This document shows positions 47,180 through 55,992 of a DNA stretch of 64,000 bases, one piece after another. Below the pieces are notes generated by a model. It was not told where the DNA came from. It worked only from the letters and a program-made list of their open reading frames with translations, and searched no databases. Made by a program: the position numbers and the translations under genes. Source of the DNA: Streptomyces blattellae (GTDB lineage: Bacteria > Actinomycetota > Actinomycetes > Streptomycetales > Streptomycetaceae); the NCBI RefSeq assembly GCF_009709555.1, contig NZ_WJBG01000112.1:1-64000 (forward strand), in the 5' to 3' direction. Each line of letters starts with the position of its first letter. Within the stretch, counting starts at the first letter, position 1.

Positions 47180-49488
47180 GCAACGAAGCCGCCACCGCGA
47201 CCACGGCCGCGGAGGCAGACCCCGCCCCCGAGGAGATCCCGCACGGCCTCGGCGTGTCCCTGCACCCCGCCGACGCGCGCGCCAAGACGGAGGGCACGTT
47301 CCCGTACGCGGCCGACCTGTGGGCCGAGGGCCTGCTGTGGGCGGCCGTCCTGCGCTCCCCGCACCCGCACGCGCGCATCGTGTCCGTCGACACGTCCCAC
47401 GCGCGCGAGATGCCCGGAGTCCGCGCCGTCGTCACTCACGAGGACGTGCCGGGCACCCCCCGGTACGGCCGGGGCGCGATCGACCGCCCGGTCTTCGCCT
47501 CCGAGGTCGTACGCCACCACGGCGAACCCATCGCCGCCGTCGCCGCCGACCACCCCGACACCGCGCGGATGGCCGCCGCGGCCGTCATCGTCGAGTACGA
47601 AGTACTCGACCCGGTGACCGACCCGGAGCAGGCCTTCGAGGCCGAGGCGCTGCACCCCGACGGCAACCTGATCCGCCACATCCCGCTGCGCCACGGCGAC
47701 CCGGACGCGGCCGGCGAGATCGTCGTCGAGGGCCAGTACCGCATCGGCCGCCAGGACCCGGCGCCCATAGGAGCCGAGGCCGGCCTCGCGGTGCCCCGTC
47801 CGGACGGCGGCGTCGAGCTGTACCTGGCGTCCACGGACCCGCACACCGACCGCGACACGGCCGCCGCCTGCTACGGCATCGAGCCCGAGCGGGTGAAGGT
47901 CGTCGTCACCGGCGTCCCCGGCGCCACCGCCGACCGCGAGGACCAGGGCTTCCAACTCCCGCTGGGGCTGCTGGCGCTGAAGACCGGCTGCCCGGTCAAG
48001 CTGACCGCCACGCGTGAGGAGTCCTTCCTGGGCCACACCCACCGTCACCCCACCCTGCTGCGCTACCGCCACCACGCGGACGCCGAGGGCAAGCTGGTGA
48101 AGGTCGAGGCGCAGGTCCTGCTGGACGCGGGCGCCTACGCGGACACCTCCTCGGAAGCGCTGGCCGCCGCGGTCTCCTTCGCCTGCGGCCCGTACGTCGT
48201 CCCGAACGCGTTCATCGAGGGCTGGGCCGTACGCACCAACAACCCGCCCTCCGGCCACGTACGCGGCGAGGGCGCCATGCAGGTCGCCGCGGCCTACGAA
48301 GCCCAGATGGACAAGCTGGCGAAGAAGCTCGGCGTCGACCCGGCGGAGCTGCGCCTGCGCAACGTACTCGCCACGGGCGACGTACTGCCGACCGGCCAGA
48401 CCGTGACCTGCCCGGCCCCGGTCGCCGAACTCCTCCAGGCGGTACGGGACTTCCCTCTCCCGGCGCTGCCCAAGGACACGCCCGAGGAGGACTGGCTGCT
48501 GCCCGGCGGACCCGAGGGCGCGGGCGAACCGGGCGCGGTGCGCCGGGGCGTGGGCTACGGCCTCGGCATGGTGCACATGCTCGGCGCGGAGGGCGCGGAC
48601 GAGGTCTCCACGGCGACGGTCAAGGTGCATGACGGAGTCGCCACCGTCCTGTGCGCGGCCGTCGAGACCGGCCAGGGCTTCACCACCCTCGCCCGGCAGA
48701 TCGTCCAGGAGACACTCGGCATCGACGAGGTGCACGTCGCCCCCGTCGACACCGACCAGCCACCGGCGGGCGCGGGCTGCCGGGGCCGCCACACCTGGGT
48801 GTCCGGCGGCGCGGTGGAGCGGGCGGCGAAGATGGTCCGCACGCAACTGCTCCAGCCCCTGGCCCACAAGTTCGGCATGTCCACGGAGCTGCTGCAGATC
48901 ACCGACGGCAAGATCACGTCGTACGACGGAGTCCTGTCGACCACCGTCACCGAGGCGATGGACGGCAAGGAGCTGTGGGCCACCGCCCAGTGCCGCCCGC
49001 ACCCGACGGAACCCCTGAACGAGGCCGGGCAGGGCGACGCCTTCGTGGGCCTCGCCTTCTGCGCCGTCCGCGCGGTCGTGGACGTCGACATCGAACTCGG
49101 CTCGGTACGGGTCGTCGAACTGGCCGTCGCCCAGGACGTGGGGCGCGTGCTGAACCCCGCCCAGCTGACGGCACGTATCGAGGCGGGTGTCACGCAGGGC
49201 GTGGGCGTCGCGCTGACGGAGAACCTGCGCACCGCGCGGGGACTGATCCGGCACCCCGACCTCACGGGCTACGCCCTGCCGACGGCCCTGGACGCGCCGG
49301 ACATCCGGATCGTGAAACTGGTCGAGGAGCGCGACGTGGTCGCCCCGTTCGGTGCGAAGGCCGCCAGCGCGGTACCGGTCGTGGCGTCCCCGGCGGCCAT
49401 CGCGTCGGCGGTGCGGGCGGCAACCGGCCGCCCGGTGAACCGCCTGCCGATCCGCCCGCAGGCCGCGGTGGTGACGACCGGTCAGTGA
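47176..49488 (+). CDS. Xanthine dehydrogenase-like molybdopterin-binding subunit with altered motifs
   Basis: The 770-residue large subunit of a molybdenum-hydroxylase-like enzyme. The hammerhead start (VSLHPADARAKTEGTFPYAADL) and overall family order are clear. However, the loop that is normally GGGFGGKE reads PGATADRED, the usual FRGxG region is GHVRGEG, and the C-terminal catalytic segment, normally KGxGEPP, reads APFGAKAASAVP with no glutamate. This suggests a divergent subfamily whose substrate or activity differs from xanthine oxidation. GTG 47176 overlaps the Fe-S subunit stop. Confidence 0.88.
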   Translation: MSNEAATATTAAEADPAPEEIPHGLGVSLHPADARAKTEGTFPYAADLWAEGLLWAAVLRSPHPHARIVSVDTSHAREMPGVRAVVTHEDVPGTPRYGRGAIDRPVFASEVVRHHGEPIAAVAADHPDTARMAAAAVIVEYEVLDPVTDPEQAFEAEALHPDGNLIRHIPLRHGDPDAAGEIVVEGQYRIGRQDPAPIGAEAGLAVPRPDGGVELYLASTDPHTDRDTAAACYGIEPERVKVVVTGVPGATADREDQGFQLPLGLLALKTGCPVKLTATREESFLGHTHRHPTLLRYRHHADAEGKLVKVEAQVLLDAGAYADTSSEALAAAVSFACGPYVVPNAFIEGWAVRTNNPPSGHVRGEGAMQVAAAYEAQMDKLAKKLGVDPAELRLRNVLATGDVLPTGQTVTCPAPVAELLQAVRDFPLPALPKDTPEEDWLLPGGPEGAGEPGAVRRGVGYGLGMVHMLGAEGADEVSTATVKVHDGVATVLCAAVETGQGFTTLARQIVQETLGIDEVHVAPVDTDQPPAGAGCRGRHTWVSGGAVERAAKMVRTQLLQPLAHKFGMSTELLQITDGKITSYDGVLSTTVTEAMDGKELWATAQCRPHPTEPLNEAGQGDAFVGLAFCAVRAVVDVDIELGSVRVVELAVAQDVGRVLNPAQLTARIEAGVTQGVGVALTENLRTARGLIRHPDLTGYALPTALDAPDIRIVKLVEERDVVAPFGAKAASAVPVVASPAAIASAVRAATGRPVNRLPIRPQAAVVTTGQ

Positions 49489-49718
49489 CGGCCCTCACGG
49501 TCGTGTGAGCGGCTGTGTGCGACGTAACAGCCTTGGCGTTGCCGGGCTGCGGGCCGTTGTCAGTGGTGCGGCGTAGTGTTTTGGACGTGGGACGGCGGGG
49601 CTGTGATCCCGTTCGTACGACGCGCGTCTTCGACCGCGCTCGTGCGACGGCGACGGCTGTCATGCCGTGCCGCGCCTCACTCGGGGGACTGAACGACCAT
49701 TCATGCACGGGGGATTCC

Positions 49719-50552
49719 ATGAGCACGACGACCAGCGTGACGTGTATCGCGGTGACTGGCCTGACCGAGGGCGAGCCGGATCCGTTCGGGGTGGATGCGC
49801 CGCCGGCCCATGAGGTCCGGAGTGACGCGGAGTCGCAGATGTGCCGCCGGCAGCCGGGCGGCGGTGAGCTGTTGTCGCTCGCCGCGCTGCGCCGGGAGGG
49901 CTGGCTGCGCACGCTGGTGCGGTTCGCGGCGGCAGCCGACGAACTGGCAGGGCTGCGCCACGAGTTCGCGGCCTACGCGGGACGCTTCGGTCCGGGCGCG
50001 GTGGCGGAGGCGTCCCGGCGGCTGCTGGCCGTCTGGGAGGAGGGGACGGGCGGTGCGATGCCGGCGTTCCGCGGCATGGGCGCGCTGATCCGCCCGCTCG
50101 CCTGGATCGCCGAGCCCGGCAGCGGCCTCGCCCTCGACCTGCCGCCGCGGCTGCTGGACGAGGAGTTCGGCACCTCAGCGGTCGTCCGCTTCGAGGACGT
50201 CGACTTTCCCGCGACCCTCACCCACGAACCGACCCGCCGCTTCCTGCGCGACGTGGGCCTGCCCGAAGAGACGTCCTGGTGCGCGCTGGACACGGACGTC
50301 CCGCCACGGACCCTCGCCGAGTACGCCACGGACGAGCGGGACGGCGCCCTCGCCCTCCCGCCCGGCTCCGACCGCCTGATACGCCTCGGCCACATCACCG
50401 ACGACACCAGCCTCGTCATCGACGGCACCACGGGCACGGTCCTGTGCTGGAGCGAACGGGACGCCCTCCCGCACCCGCTCAACACGGACCTCTCCACACT
50501 GGCGTTCACACTGTGGCTGCTTCGCCGGGAAGAGACACCAGACGCGGGCTGA
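49719..50552 (+). CDS. SUKH-4 family immunity protein
   Basis: A 277-residue protein with the SUKH-4 (SMI1/KNR4 superfamily) pattern in its second half: LDEEFGTSAVVRFEDVDFPATLTHEPTRRFLRDVGLPEETSW, then RLIRLGHITDD, SLVIDGTTGTVLCWS and LNTDLSTLAFTLWLL. Such proteins neutralise secreted toxins in contact-dependent or polymorphic toxin systems. In Streptomyces many copies exist without an adjacent toxin, as here. The first 60 residues are not similar to the family. ATG 49719 has GGGGG upstream. Confidence 0.8.
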   Translation: MSTTTSVTCIAVTGLTEGEPDPFGVDAPPAHEVRSDAESQMCRRQPGGGELLSLAALRREGWLRTLVRFAAAADELAGLRHEFAAYAGRFGPGAVAEASRRLLAVWEEGTGGAMPAFRGMGALIRPLAWIAEPGSGLALDLPPRLLDEEFGTSAVVRFEDVDFPATLTHEPTRRFLRDVGLPEETSWCALDTDVPPRTLAEYATDERDGALALPPGSDRLIRLGHITDDTSLVIDGTTGTVLCWSERDALPHPLNTDLSTLAFTLWLLRREETPDAG

Positions 50553-50718
50553 CACTTGGAGGCCGTGGCGGGGCAGGTTTGCCCTTCCTGGCCGGAGCGT
50601 GATCCGTCGGCGTTCACCGAGGTTCAAGACCGTACGGACAGCGCGAGAGCACGCCGGCCCGAACCTGCGGGCCTCCGCGAGCGGAGCTCGCTGATGGATG
50701 CTGAGCGGTGACACCGAG

Positions 50719-50736
50719 TGGTACCAAGTCGTACCA
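50719..50736. promoter_or_regulatory. Operator candidate of the Doc-type TA module
   Basis: TGGTAC and GTACCA form an inverted repeat with a 6-bp spacer, ending eight bases before the antitoxin ATG. Antitoxins of this kind repress their own promoter at such repeats. Confidence 0.6.
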
Positions 50737-50743
50737 TCAAGCC

Positions 50744-50941
50744 ATGGCTGGACTGAACCTGCGGTTTACGGACGACGAGCTCGACGCACTGCGCGAGCGT
50801 GCGGCAGCGGAAGGGCGCAGCATGCAGGCCTTCGCGCATGACGCCGTGATCGCGGCCATAAACGAGCACTCGCGCCTGTTCAACGAGGCGGCCGAGCACG
50901 TGCTGAAGACCAGCGCCGAGCTCAACCGGAGACTCGCCTGA
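50744..50941 (+). CDS. Antitoxin of a Doc-type toxin-antitoxin pair
   Basis: A 65-residue protein. The head MAGLNLRFTDDELDALRERA looks like a ribbon-helix-helix DNA-binding domain, and the rest (INEHSRLFNEAAEHVLKTSA) is a helix that would cover the toxin. The inverted repeat just upstream supports autoregulation. The stop overlaps the toxin start (TGATG). Confidence 0.8.
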   Translation: MAGLNLRFTDDELDALRERAAAEGRSMQAFAHDAVIAAINEHSRLFNEAAEHVLKTSAELNRRLA

Positions 50942-51309
50942 TGCACTACCTCACGGTGCCCGAGCTGCTGAACCTCGCAAAGCGGCTCGGGGCGGACGAG
51001 GTGCGTGACTACGGACTCCTGGATTCGGCACTGGTGCGTCCCCAATCGAGCGTGTTCGGCCAGGACGCGTATCCGGACGTCTGGCAGAAGGCCGCGGCCC
51101 TGATGGAGTCCCTGGCCCGAAACCACGCCCTCGTGGACGGGAACAAGCGCATCGCCTGGTACGCGACGTGGGTCTTCCTGCATATGAACGGGCACCCCCT
51201 CGACGCCGACTTCGACGTGGATGAGGCGGAGGCGTTTGTGCTCGACGTCTGTCAGGGGGCATTGGACGTACCGAAGATCGCGGCTCAGTTGCCGCGCTTC
51301 GCACGCTGA
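50941..51309 (+). CDS. Doc/Fic family toxin
   Basis: A 122-residue single-domain Fic-fold protein of the Doc type. The active-site motif is HALVDGNKRIAWY (about residues 60-72), with the catalytic His and the GNKR nucleotide-binding loop intact. Doc phosphorylates elongation factor Tu and stops translation. The length and the coupled RHH antitoxin match the Phd-Doc-like modules common in actinobacteria. Confidence 0.88.
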   Translation: MHYLTVPELLNLAKRLGADEVRDYGLLDSALVRPQSSVFGQDAYPDVWQKAAALMESLARNHALVDGNKRIAWYATWVFLHMNGHPLDADFDVDEAEAFVLDVCQGALDVPKIAAQLPRFAR

Positions 51310-51442
51310 CCCAAGGCCCACTGTGACCTCAGTCCCATCCACAGCAGCCCCGGCACAGTCAGCCCGTTGACGGAAACCCGGCGCCGGTAGGGTGGCCCGG
51401 TTGTCATACCCAGCCGAGCAAGATTCGATCCCCCCGGAGACC

Positions 51443-53242
51443 GTGACTACCACCGCCGCCAGCTCCTCGTCGTCGCATCACCTCTCACCCGCGTTCCCCG
51501 GCCGCGCCCCCTGGGGTACCGCCGGCAAACTGCGTGCCTGGCAGCAAGGGGCGATGGAGAAGTACATCCAGGAGCAGCCGCGCGACTTCCTGGCCGTGGC
51601 GACACCCGGCGCCGGGAAGACGACGTTCGCGCTGACGCTGGCGGCCTGGCTGCTGCACCACCACGTCGTGCAGCAGGTGACCGTCGTCGCGCCGACCGAG
51701 CATCTGAAGAAGCAGTGGGCGGAGGCGGCGGCACGCATAGGGATCAAGCTCGACCCGGAGTACAGCGCGGGGCCGCTCGGCAAGGACTACCAGGGCGTCG
51801 CGGTCACATACGCCGGTGTCGGCGTGCGCCCCATGCTGCACCGCAACCGCGTCGAGCAGCGCAAGACCCTCGTCATCCTTGACGAGATCCATCACGCCGG
51901 TGACTCCAAGTCCTGGGGCGAGGCCTGTCTGGAGGCCTTCGAACCGGCCACCCGCCGGCTCGCGCTCACCGGCACGCCGTTCCGGTCCGACACCAACCCC
52001 ATCCCCTTCGTGACGTACGAAGAGGGCAACGACGGGATCCGGCGCTCCGCCGCCGACTACACCTACGGCTACGGCAACGCGCTCGCCGACCACGTGGTCC
52101 GGCCGGTCATCTTCCTCTCCTACAGCGGCAACATGCGGTGGCGCACGAAGGCCGGGGACGAGGTCGCCGCCCGGCTCGGCGAGCCCATGACCAAGGACGC
52201 CGTCAGCCAGGCCTGGCGCACCGCCCTCGATCCGCGCGGCGAGTGGATGCCGAGCGTGCTGCGCGCCGCCGACCAGCGGCTGACCGAGGTCCGCAAGGCC
52301 ATCCCGGACGCGGGCGCGCTCGTCATCGCCTCCGACCAGGACTCGGCGCGCGCGTACGCCAAGCTCATCCGCGAGATCACGGGTTCGAAGGCGACGCTCG
52401 TCCTGTCCGACGACACCGGTGCGTCCGGCCGGATCGACGAGTTCAGCACCGGCGACGACCGCTGGATGGTCGCGGTCCGGATGGTCTCGGAAGGCGTCGA
52501 CGTGCCGCGGCTCGCGGTCGGGGTGTACGCCACGACCATCTCCACGCCGCTGTTCTTCGCCCAGGCCGTCGGCCGTTTCGTACGGTCCCGGCGGCGCGGC
52601 GAGACGGCTTCGGTCTTCCTCCCCACCATCCCCGACCTGCTCACGTTCGCAGGCGAGATGGAGGTCGAGCGCGACCACGCCCTCGACAAGCCCAAGAAGG
52701 AGGGCGAGGAGGACCCGTACGCCGAGGAGGAGAAGCTCCTTCAGGAAGCCGAGAAACAGCAGGACGAGGACACCGGCGAGCAGGACATGCTGCCCTTCGA
52801 GGCGCTGGAGTCCGACGCCGTCTTCGACCGGGTCCTCTACGACGGTGCCGAGTTCGGCATGCAGGCCCACCCCGGCAGCGAGGAGGAGCAGGACTACCTC
52901 GGTATCCCTGGGCTGCTGGAGCCCGACCAGGTCCAGCTCCTGCTCCAGAAACGCCAGGCCCGGCAGATCGCGCACAGCCGCAAGAAGCCGGACTCCGAGG
53001 CCGACCTGCTCGAACTGCCCGCGGAGCGGCGGCCGGTGGTCAGCCACAAGGAGATGATGGAGCTGCGCAAGCAGCTCAACACGATGGTGAGCGCGTACGT
53101 CCACCAGAGCGGCAAGCCGCACGGGGTGATTCATACGGAGCTGCGGCGCGTGTGCGGAGGGCCGCCGAGCGCGGAGGCCACCGCGGGGCAGCTGCGGCAG
53201 CGGATCGCCAAGATGCAGGAGTGGGCCACCCGGATGCGGTGA
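51443..53242 (+). CDS. DEAD/DEAH box helicase (SF2)
   Basis: A 599-residue ATP-dependent helicase. Motif I is ATPGAGKTT (about 51-59), motif II LDEIHHAG (about 143-150), motif III LTGTPFR, and motif VI QAVGRFVRSRR (about 373-383). A very acidic linker (about 405-445, EEDPYAEEEKLLQEAEKQQ) separates the helicase core from a C-terminal region of unknown fold. GTG 51443 behind GGAGA gives VTTTAASSSSS; longer starts are possible from 51392. The role, DNA repair or RNA metabolism, is not clear. Confidence 0.88.
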   Translation: MTTTAASSSSSHHLSPAFPGRAPWGTAGKLRAWQQGAMEKYIQEQPRDFLAVATPGAGKTTFALTLAAWLLHHHVVQQVTVVAPTEHLKKQWAEAAARIGIKLDPEYSAGPLGKDYQGVAVTYAGVGVRPMLHRNRVEQRKTLVILDEIHHAGDSKSWGEACLEAFEPATRRLALTGTPFRSDTNPIPFVTYEEGNDGIRRSAADYTYGYGNALADHVVRPVIFLSYSGNMRWRTKAGDEVAARLGEPMTKDAVSQAWRTALDPRGEWMPSVLRAADQRLTEVRKAIPDAGALVIASDQDSARAYAKLIREITGSKATLVLSDDTGASGRIDEFSTGDDRWMVAVRMVSEGVDVPRLAVGVYATTISTPLFFAQAVGRFVRSRRRGETASVFLPTIPDLLTFAGEMEVERDHALDKPKKEGEEDPYAEEEKLLQEAEKQQDEDTGEQDMLPFEALESDAVFDRVLYDGAEFGMQAHPGSEEEQDYLGIPGLLEPDQVQLLLQKRQARQIAHSRKKPDSEADLLELPAERRPVVSHKEMMELRKQLNTMVSAYVHQSGKPHGVIHTELRRVCGGPPSAEATAGQLRQRIAKMQEWATRMR

Positions 53243-53612
53243 GGTCCCCGTCCGCTCCGGTCCACGGGCCGTGCGGGCGTGTGCACTGTGTGCGGGTGTG
53301 GTGTACGGGGGGTAGTGGGTGACGTGCAAAACGGGGTAAACGGCTGTACGTCGGCGGGTAAAGGGAGCTAGTCCGTACCGGTCACTGACCGGATTCTGGA
53401 CGGAGCCTTCCGCTCAGCGAACCGCCTTCGCTAATGTCCCGCTACGCACACGCCCCGTGGCAGCGCCGCCGCGGAGCGCAGCCGTGAAGCGACGCGGCCC
53501 GGAAGGCCGGGCCGCCGACCGATCGGTGGCCTCTGAAGCGCGTCACCGACGGGACTCGGTGTCGCATCCGCCGCGAAGGGGCCGCCGACCTCACCACTAA
53601 GGAGTGGGCGTC
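53243..53612 (+). other. Intergenic region upstream of the IclR gene
   Basis: No gene seen in 370 bp. It holds a 9-bp GC hairpin GCGGCCCGG/CCGGGCCGC (53494-53515) and a short palindrome ACCGATCGGT near 53518. A TAAGGAG ribosome site lies near the end, at 53598-53604. The region resembles a structured leader. Confidence 0.4.
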
Positions 53613-54254
53613 GTGACCGCGGAGACCTCCCAGACGCTCGACCGGGGACTGCGTGTCCTCAAGCTACTGGCCGACACGGACCACGGGCTGACCGTCACCG
53701 AGCTTTCCCACAGACTGGGCGTGAACCGGACCGTTGTGTACCGGTTGCTCGCCACGCTTGAGCAGCATGCACTCGTACGACGTGACCTGGGCGGACGTGC
53801 CCGGGTCGGGCTCGGGGTGCTGCGGCTGGGGCGTCAGGTGCACCCGTTGGTGCGGGAGGCGGCGTTGCCCGCGCTGCGGTCGCTGGCCGAGGACATAGGC
53901 GCGACCGCGCATCTCACGCTGGTGGACGGGGCGGAGGCGTTGGCCGTCGCGGTCGTCGAGCCGACGTGGACCGACTATCACGTGGCGTATCGGGCGGGGT
54001 TCCGGCATCCGCTGGACCGGGGTGCCGCGGGCCGGGCGATCCTCTCCGCGCGGCAGCGGACGGTGGCGGAGCCGGGGTACACCTTGACGCACGGGGAGTT
54101 GGAGGCGGGGGCGAGCGGGGCTGCGGCGCCCTTGATCGGGGTGACCGGGGTCGAGGGGAGTGTGGGGGTCGTGATGCTGGCGGATGCGGTGCCGGAGCGG
54201 GTGGGGCCGCGGGTTGTCGATGCGGCGCGTGAGGTTGCTGAGGCGCTGCGCTGA
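53613..54254 (+). CDS. IclR family transcriptional regulator
   Basis: A 213-residue regulator with an N-terminal winged helix (about 5-65: LDRGLRVLKLLADTDHGLTV, LGVNRTVVYRLLATLEQHAL) and a C-terminal effector domain (about 80-210) that is slightly shorter than usual. The start is GTG 53613 after TAAGGAG. No obvious target operon is adjacent, so it may act elsewhere. Confidence 0.9.
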   Translation: MTAETSQTLDRGLRVLKLLADTDHGLTVTELSHRLGVNRTVVYRLLATLEQHALVRRDLGGRARVGLGVLRLGRQVHPLVREAALPALRSLAEDIGATAHLTLVDGAEALAVAVVEPTWTDYHVAYRAGFRHPLDRGAAGRAILSARQRTVAEPGYTLTHGELEAGASGAAAPLIGVTGVEGSVGVVMLADAVPERVGPRVVDAAREVAEALR

Positions 54255-54270
54255 GCGTTGCCATGTTGAG

Positions 54271-54306
54271 GCTGGGCTGGGCTGGGCTGGGCTGGGCTGG
54301 GCGGGG
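54271..54306 (+). repeat. (GCTGG)6 tract with G-quadruplex pattern
   Basis: Six perfect GCTGG units followed by GCGGGG give seven runs of three or more G separated by one or two bases, on the coding strand 20 bp after the iclR stop codon. Confidence 0.85.
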
Positions 54307-54424
54307 TGCGCAGCCCGGCGCTGACGGGGTGCCGCGGGTTGGCGCTGGCCGGGGGTGGGTCGCGCGGCCCGGCGCTTGCGGGGTGCCGCCTGCGCCCACC
54401 CGTGCCGCCCTAGGCGGCACGAAT

Positions 54425-54705
54425 GCCCGCAGCCGACGGCCGGCGCTCGCAGCTGACGGCCCCCGTGCCCGCAGCCGACGGCCCGCTCGCAGCTGACGGC
54501 CCCCGTGCCCGCAGTTGACGGCCCGCGTCCGCAGCTGACGGCCCGTGCTCGCAGCTGATGGCCCGCGTCCGCAGCTGACGGCCCGCGTCCGCAGTTGACG
54601 GCCCCCGTGCTCGCAGCTGACGGCCCGTGCTCGCAGCTGATGGCCCGCGTCCGCAGCTGACGGCCCGCGTCCGTAGCTGATGGCCCCGTGACCGCAGCTG
54701 ACGGG
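54425..54705. repeat. Degenerate minisatellite, about 14 copies of a 17-23-bp unit
   Basis: The core CGCAGCTGACGGCCC recurs about every 20 bp. Variants replace CTGACG by CCGACG, TTGACG or CTGATG, and spacers alternate between CGCGTC, CGTGCT and CCGTGCC. The array ends about 20 bp before the S16 protease start. Confidence 0.85.
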
Positions 54706-54725
54706 TTGACCGTTAGATTGATCCC

Positions 54726-55520
54726 GTGTTCCTCTCTCGTCTCACGCGCCCGCAGGCCTTGGTTGCCTGTGCTCTGCCCGTTGCCGGTCTGATCGGGGCG
54801 GCGCTGTTCGCGCCGCTGCCGTTTTCGTTGACGCAGCCGGGACTGACTGCGGATGTGCTCGGGGAGAACCGGGGGACGCCGGTGATCACGATCTCCGGGG
54901 TGCCCACGCGGGATACCAGCGGGCAGCTGCGGATGACGACGATCGAGGCGACCAACCCGGAGACGGACGTTTCGCTCGGGGACGTGATCGACTCGTGGTT
55001 CCGGACGGACCGGGCGGTCATGCCGCGCGACTCGGTCTACCCGAGCGGCGAGAGCGTCAAGGAGATCGAGCGGCAAGGCACGGAGCAGATGCGCGAGTCG
55101 CAGGACGCGGCGACCGACGCCGCCCTGAACTACCTCGACCTCAGCGACGAGAACGTCAAGGTCACCCTGAGGCTCGCCGACGTCGGCGGCCCCAGCGCCG
55201 GGCTCCTCTTCTCCCTCGGCATCATCGACAAGCTCGACGGCGACGGCAGCGGCGGCGACCTCACCGGCGGTCGTAGCATCGCCGGCACGGGGACGATCGA
55301 AGCGGACGGAACGGTCGGCGCGGTCGGCGGCGTCGCCATGAAGACGCAGGCCGCGCGGCGAGACGGGGCGACCGTGTTCCTGGTCCCGAAGGACGAGTGC
55401 GGCGACGCGACCTCGGAGCTGCCGGAGGGGCTGCGCCTGATTCCGGTGACCACGCTCAAGGGCGCGGTCGATTCGCTGGTGGCGCTGGAGCAGGGGAAGG
55501 GCTCAGTGCCGAGCTGCTGA
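54726..55520 (+). CDS. Membrane-anchored S16 (Lon-type) serine protease
   Basis: A 264-residue protein with one N-terminal helix (about 8-32, QALVACALPVAGLIGAALFA) and a C-terminal Lon protease domain. The catalytic Ser is in VGGPSAGLLFSL (about 155-166) and the Lys in GGVAMKTQAARRDGAT. It resembles YlbL-type proteases but has no clear PDZ domain between anchor and protease. It probably degrades or processes proteins on the outer face of the membrane. GTG 54726 starts MFLSRLTRP. Confidence 0.85.
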   Translation: MFLSRLTRPQALVACALPVAGLIGAALFAPLPFSLTQPGLTADVLGENRGTPVITISGVPTRDTSGQLRMTTIEATNPETDVSLGDVIDSWFRTDRAVMPRDSVYPSGESVKEIERQGTEQMRESQDAATDAALNYLDLSDENVKVTLRLADVGGPSAGLLFSLGIIDKLDGDGSGGDLTGGRSIAGTGTIEADGTVGAVGGVAMKTQAARRDGATVFLVPKDECGDATSELPEGLRLIPVTTLKGAVDSLVALEQGKGSVPSC

Positions 55521-55548
55521 GCCCCGCCCCCGCTACTTACTCCGTACG

Positions 55549-55992
55549 TCAGAGGTTGGCGTCCTCCTCCAAGGGGTGCTGCCAGCGCAGGCCGGGGAAG
55601 CGGGCGAAGTCCCGGTCGACGGAGCACAGCGTGGCGCCGTGCTCTATGGCGAGGGCGGCGAGGTAGGTATCCGGAACGAGGTTGCCGCGCGCTCCGACTC
55701 GGAGGCAGAGGCGCTCAAAGATCTCCCGGTGGCGTGGGCCTTCCTGGATGAGTGTGGCGACCGGCGCGCTGCGCATGTCGCGGAGGAAGGTGAGGGCGGT
55801 TTCCGGTTCGCTCGGCGGCTGGTAGATCCGCCGGTGGGTCACGATCCGGAGAAAGGCGCTGTCGATCATGCCGGTGAATCCCACGGGTTCGTCACCCCGC
55901 AGCCGCTCGATGAGCCACGCGTGGTAGCGGTCGTGGTTTTTGCTGTCCTCGCGGAAGGCGTACACGAGGACGTTGACGTCACAGATGATCAC
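55549..55992 (-). CDS. VapC-type PIN domain toxin
   Basis: A 147-residue PIN ribonuclease. Acidic active-site residues are visible at the start (MIICDVNVLVYAFRED), in the middle (EIFERL) and near the end (DTYLAALAIEH, CSVDRDFARF). VapC toxins cleave tRNA or rRNA. GTG 55992 overlaps the antitoxin stop (GTGA), confirming a two-gene module. Confidence 0.88.
   Translation of the reverse strand: MIICDVNVLVYAFREDSKNHDRYHAWLIERLRGDEPVGFTGMIDSAFLRIVTHRRIYQPPSEPETALTFLRDMRSAPVATLIQEGPRHREIFERLCLRVGARGNLVPDTYLAALAIEHGATLCSVDRDFARFPGLRWQHPLEEDANL

Larger units (their letters stand above)
54255..54725. other. Repeat-rich intergenic region after iclR
   Basis: 470 bp without a gene. It contains a (GCTGG)n tract at 54271-54300 and a degenerate minisatellite at 54425-54705, described separately. 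Open frames across it on either strand merely translate the repeats. Confidence 0.75.

Noticed and set aside
54425..54705. CRISPR array
   Set aside because: Repeat units are about 20 bp and contiguous, without unique spacers of uniform length, and no cas genes are nearby.
53664..55076. Leftward 470-codon frame across the minisatellite
   Set aside because: Its middle is only translated repeats, and both ends lie antisense to the IclR and S16 protease genes.
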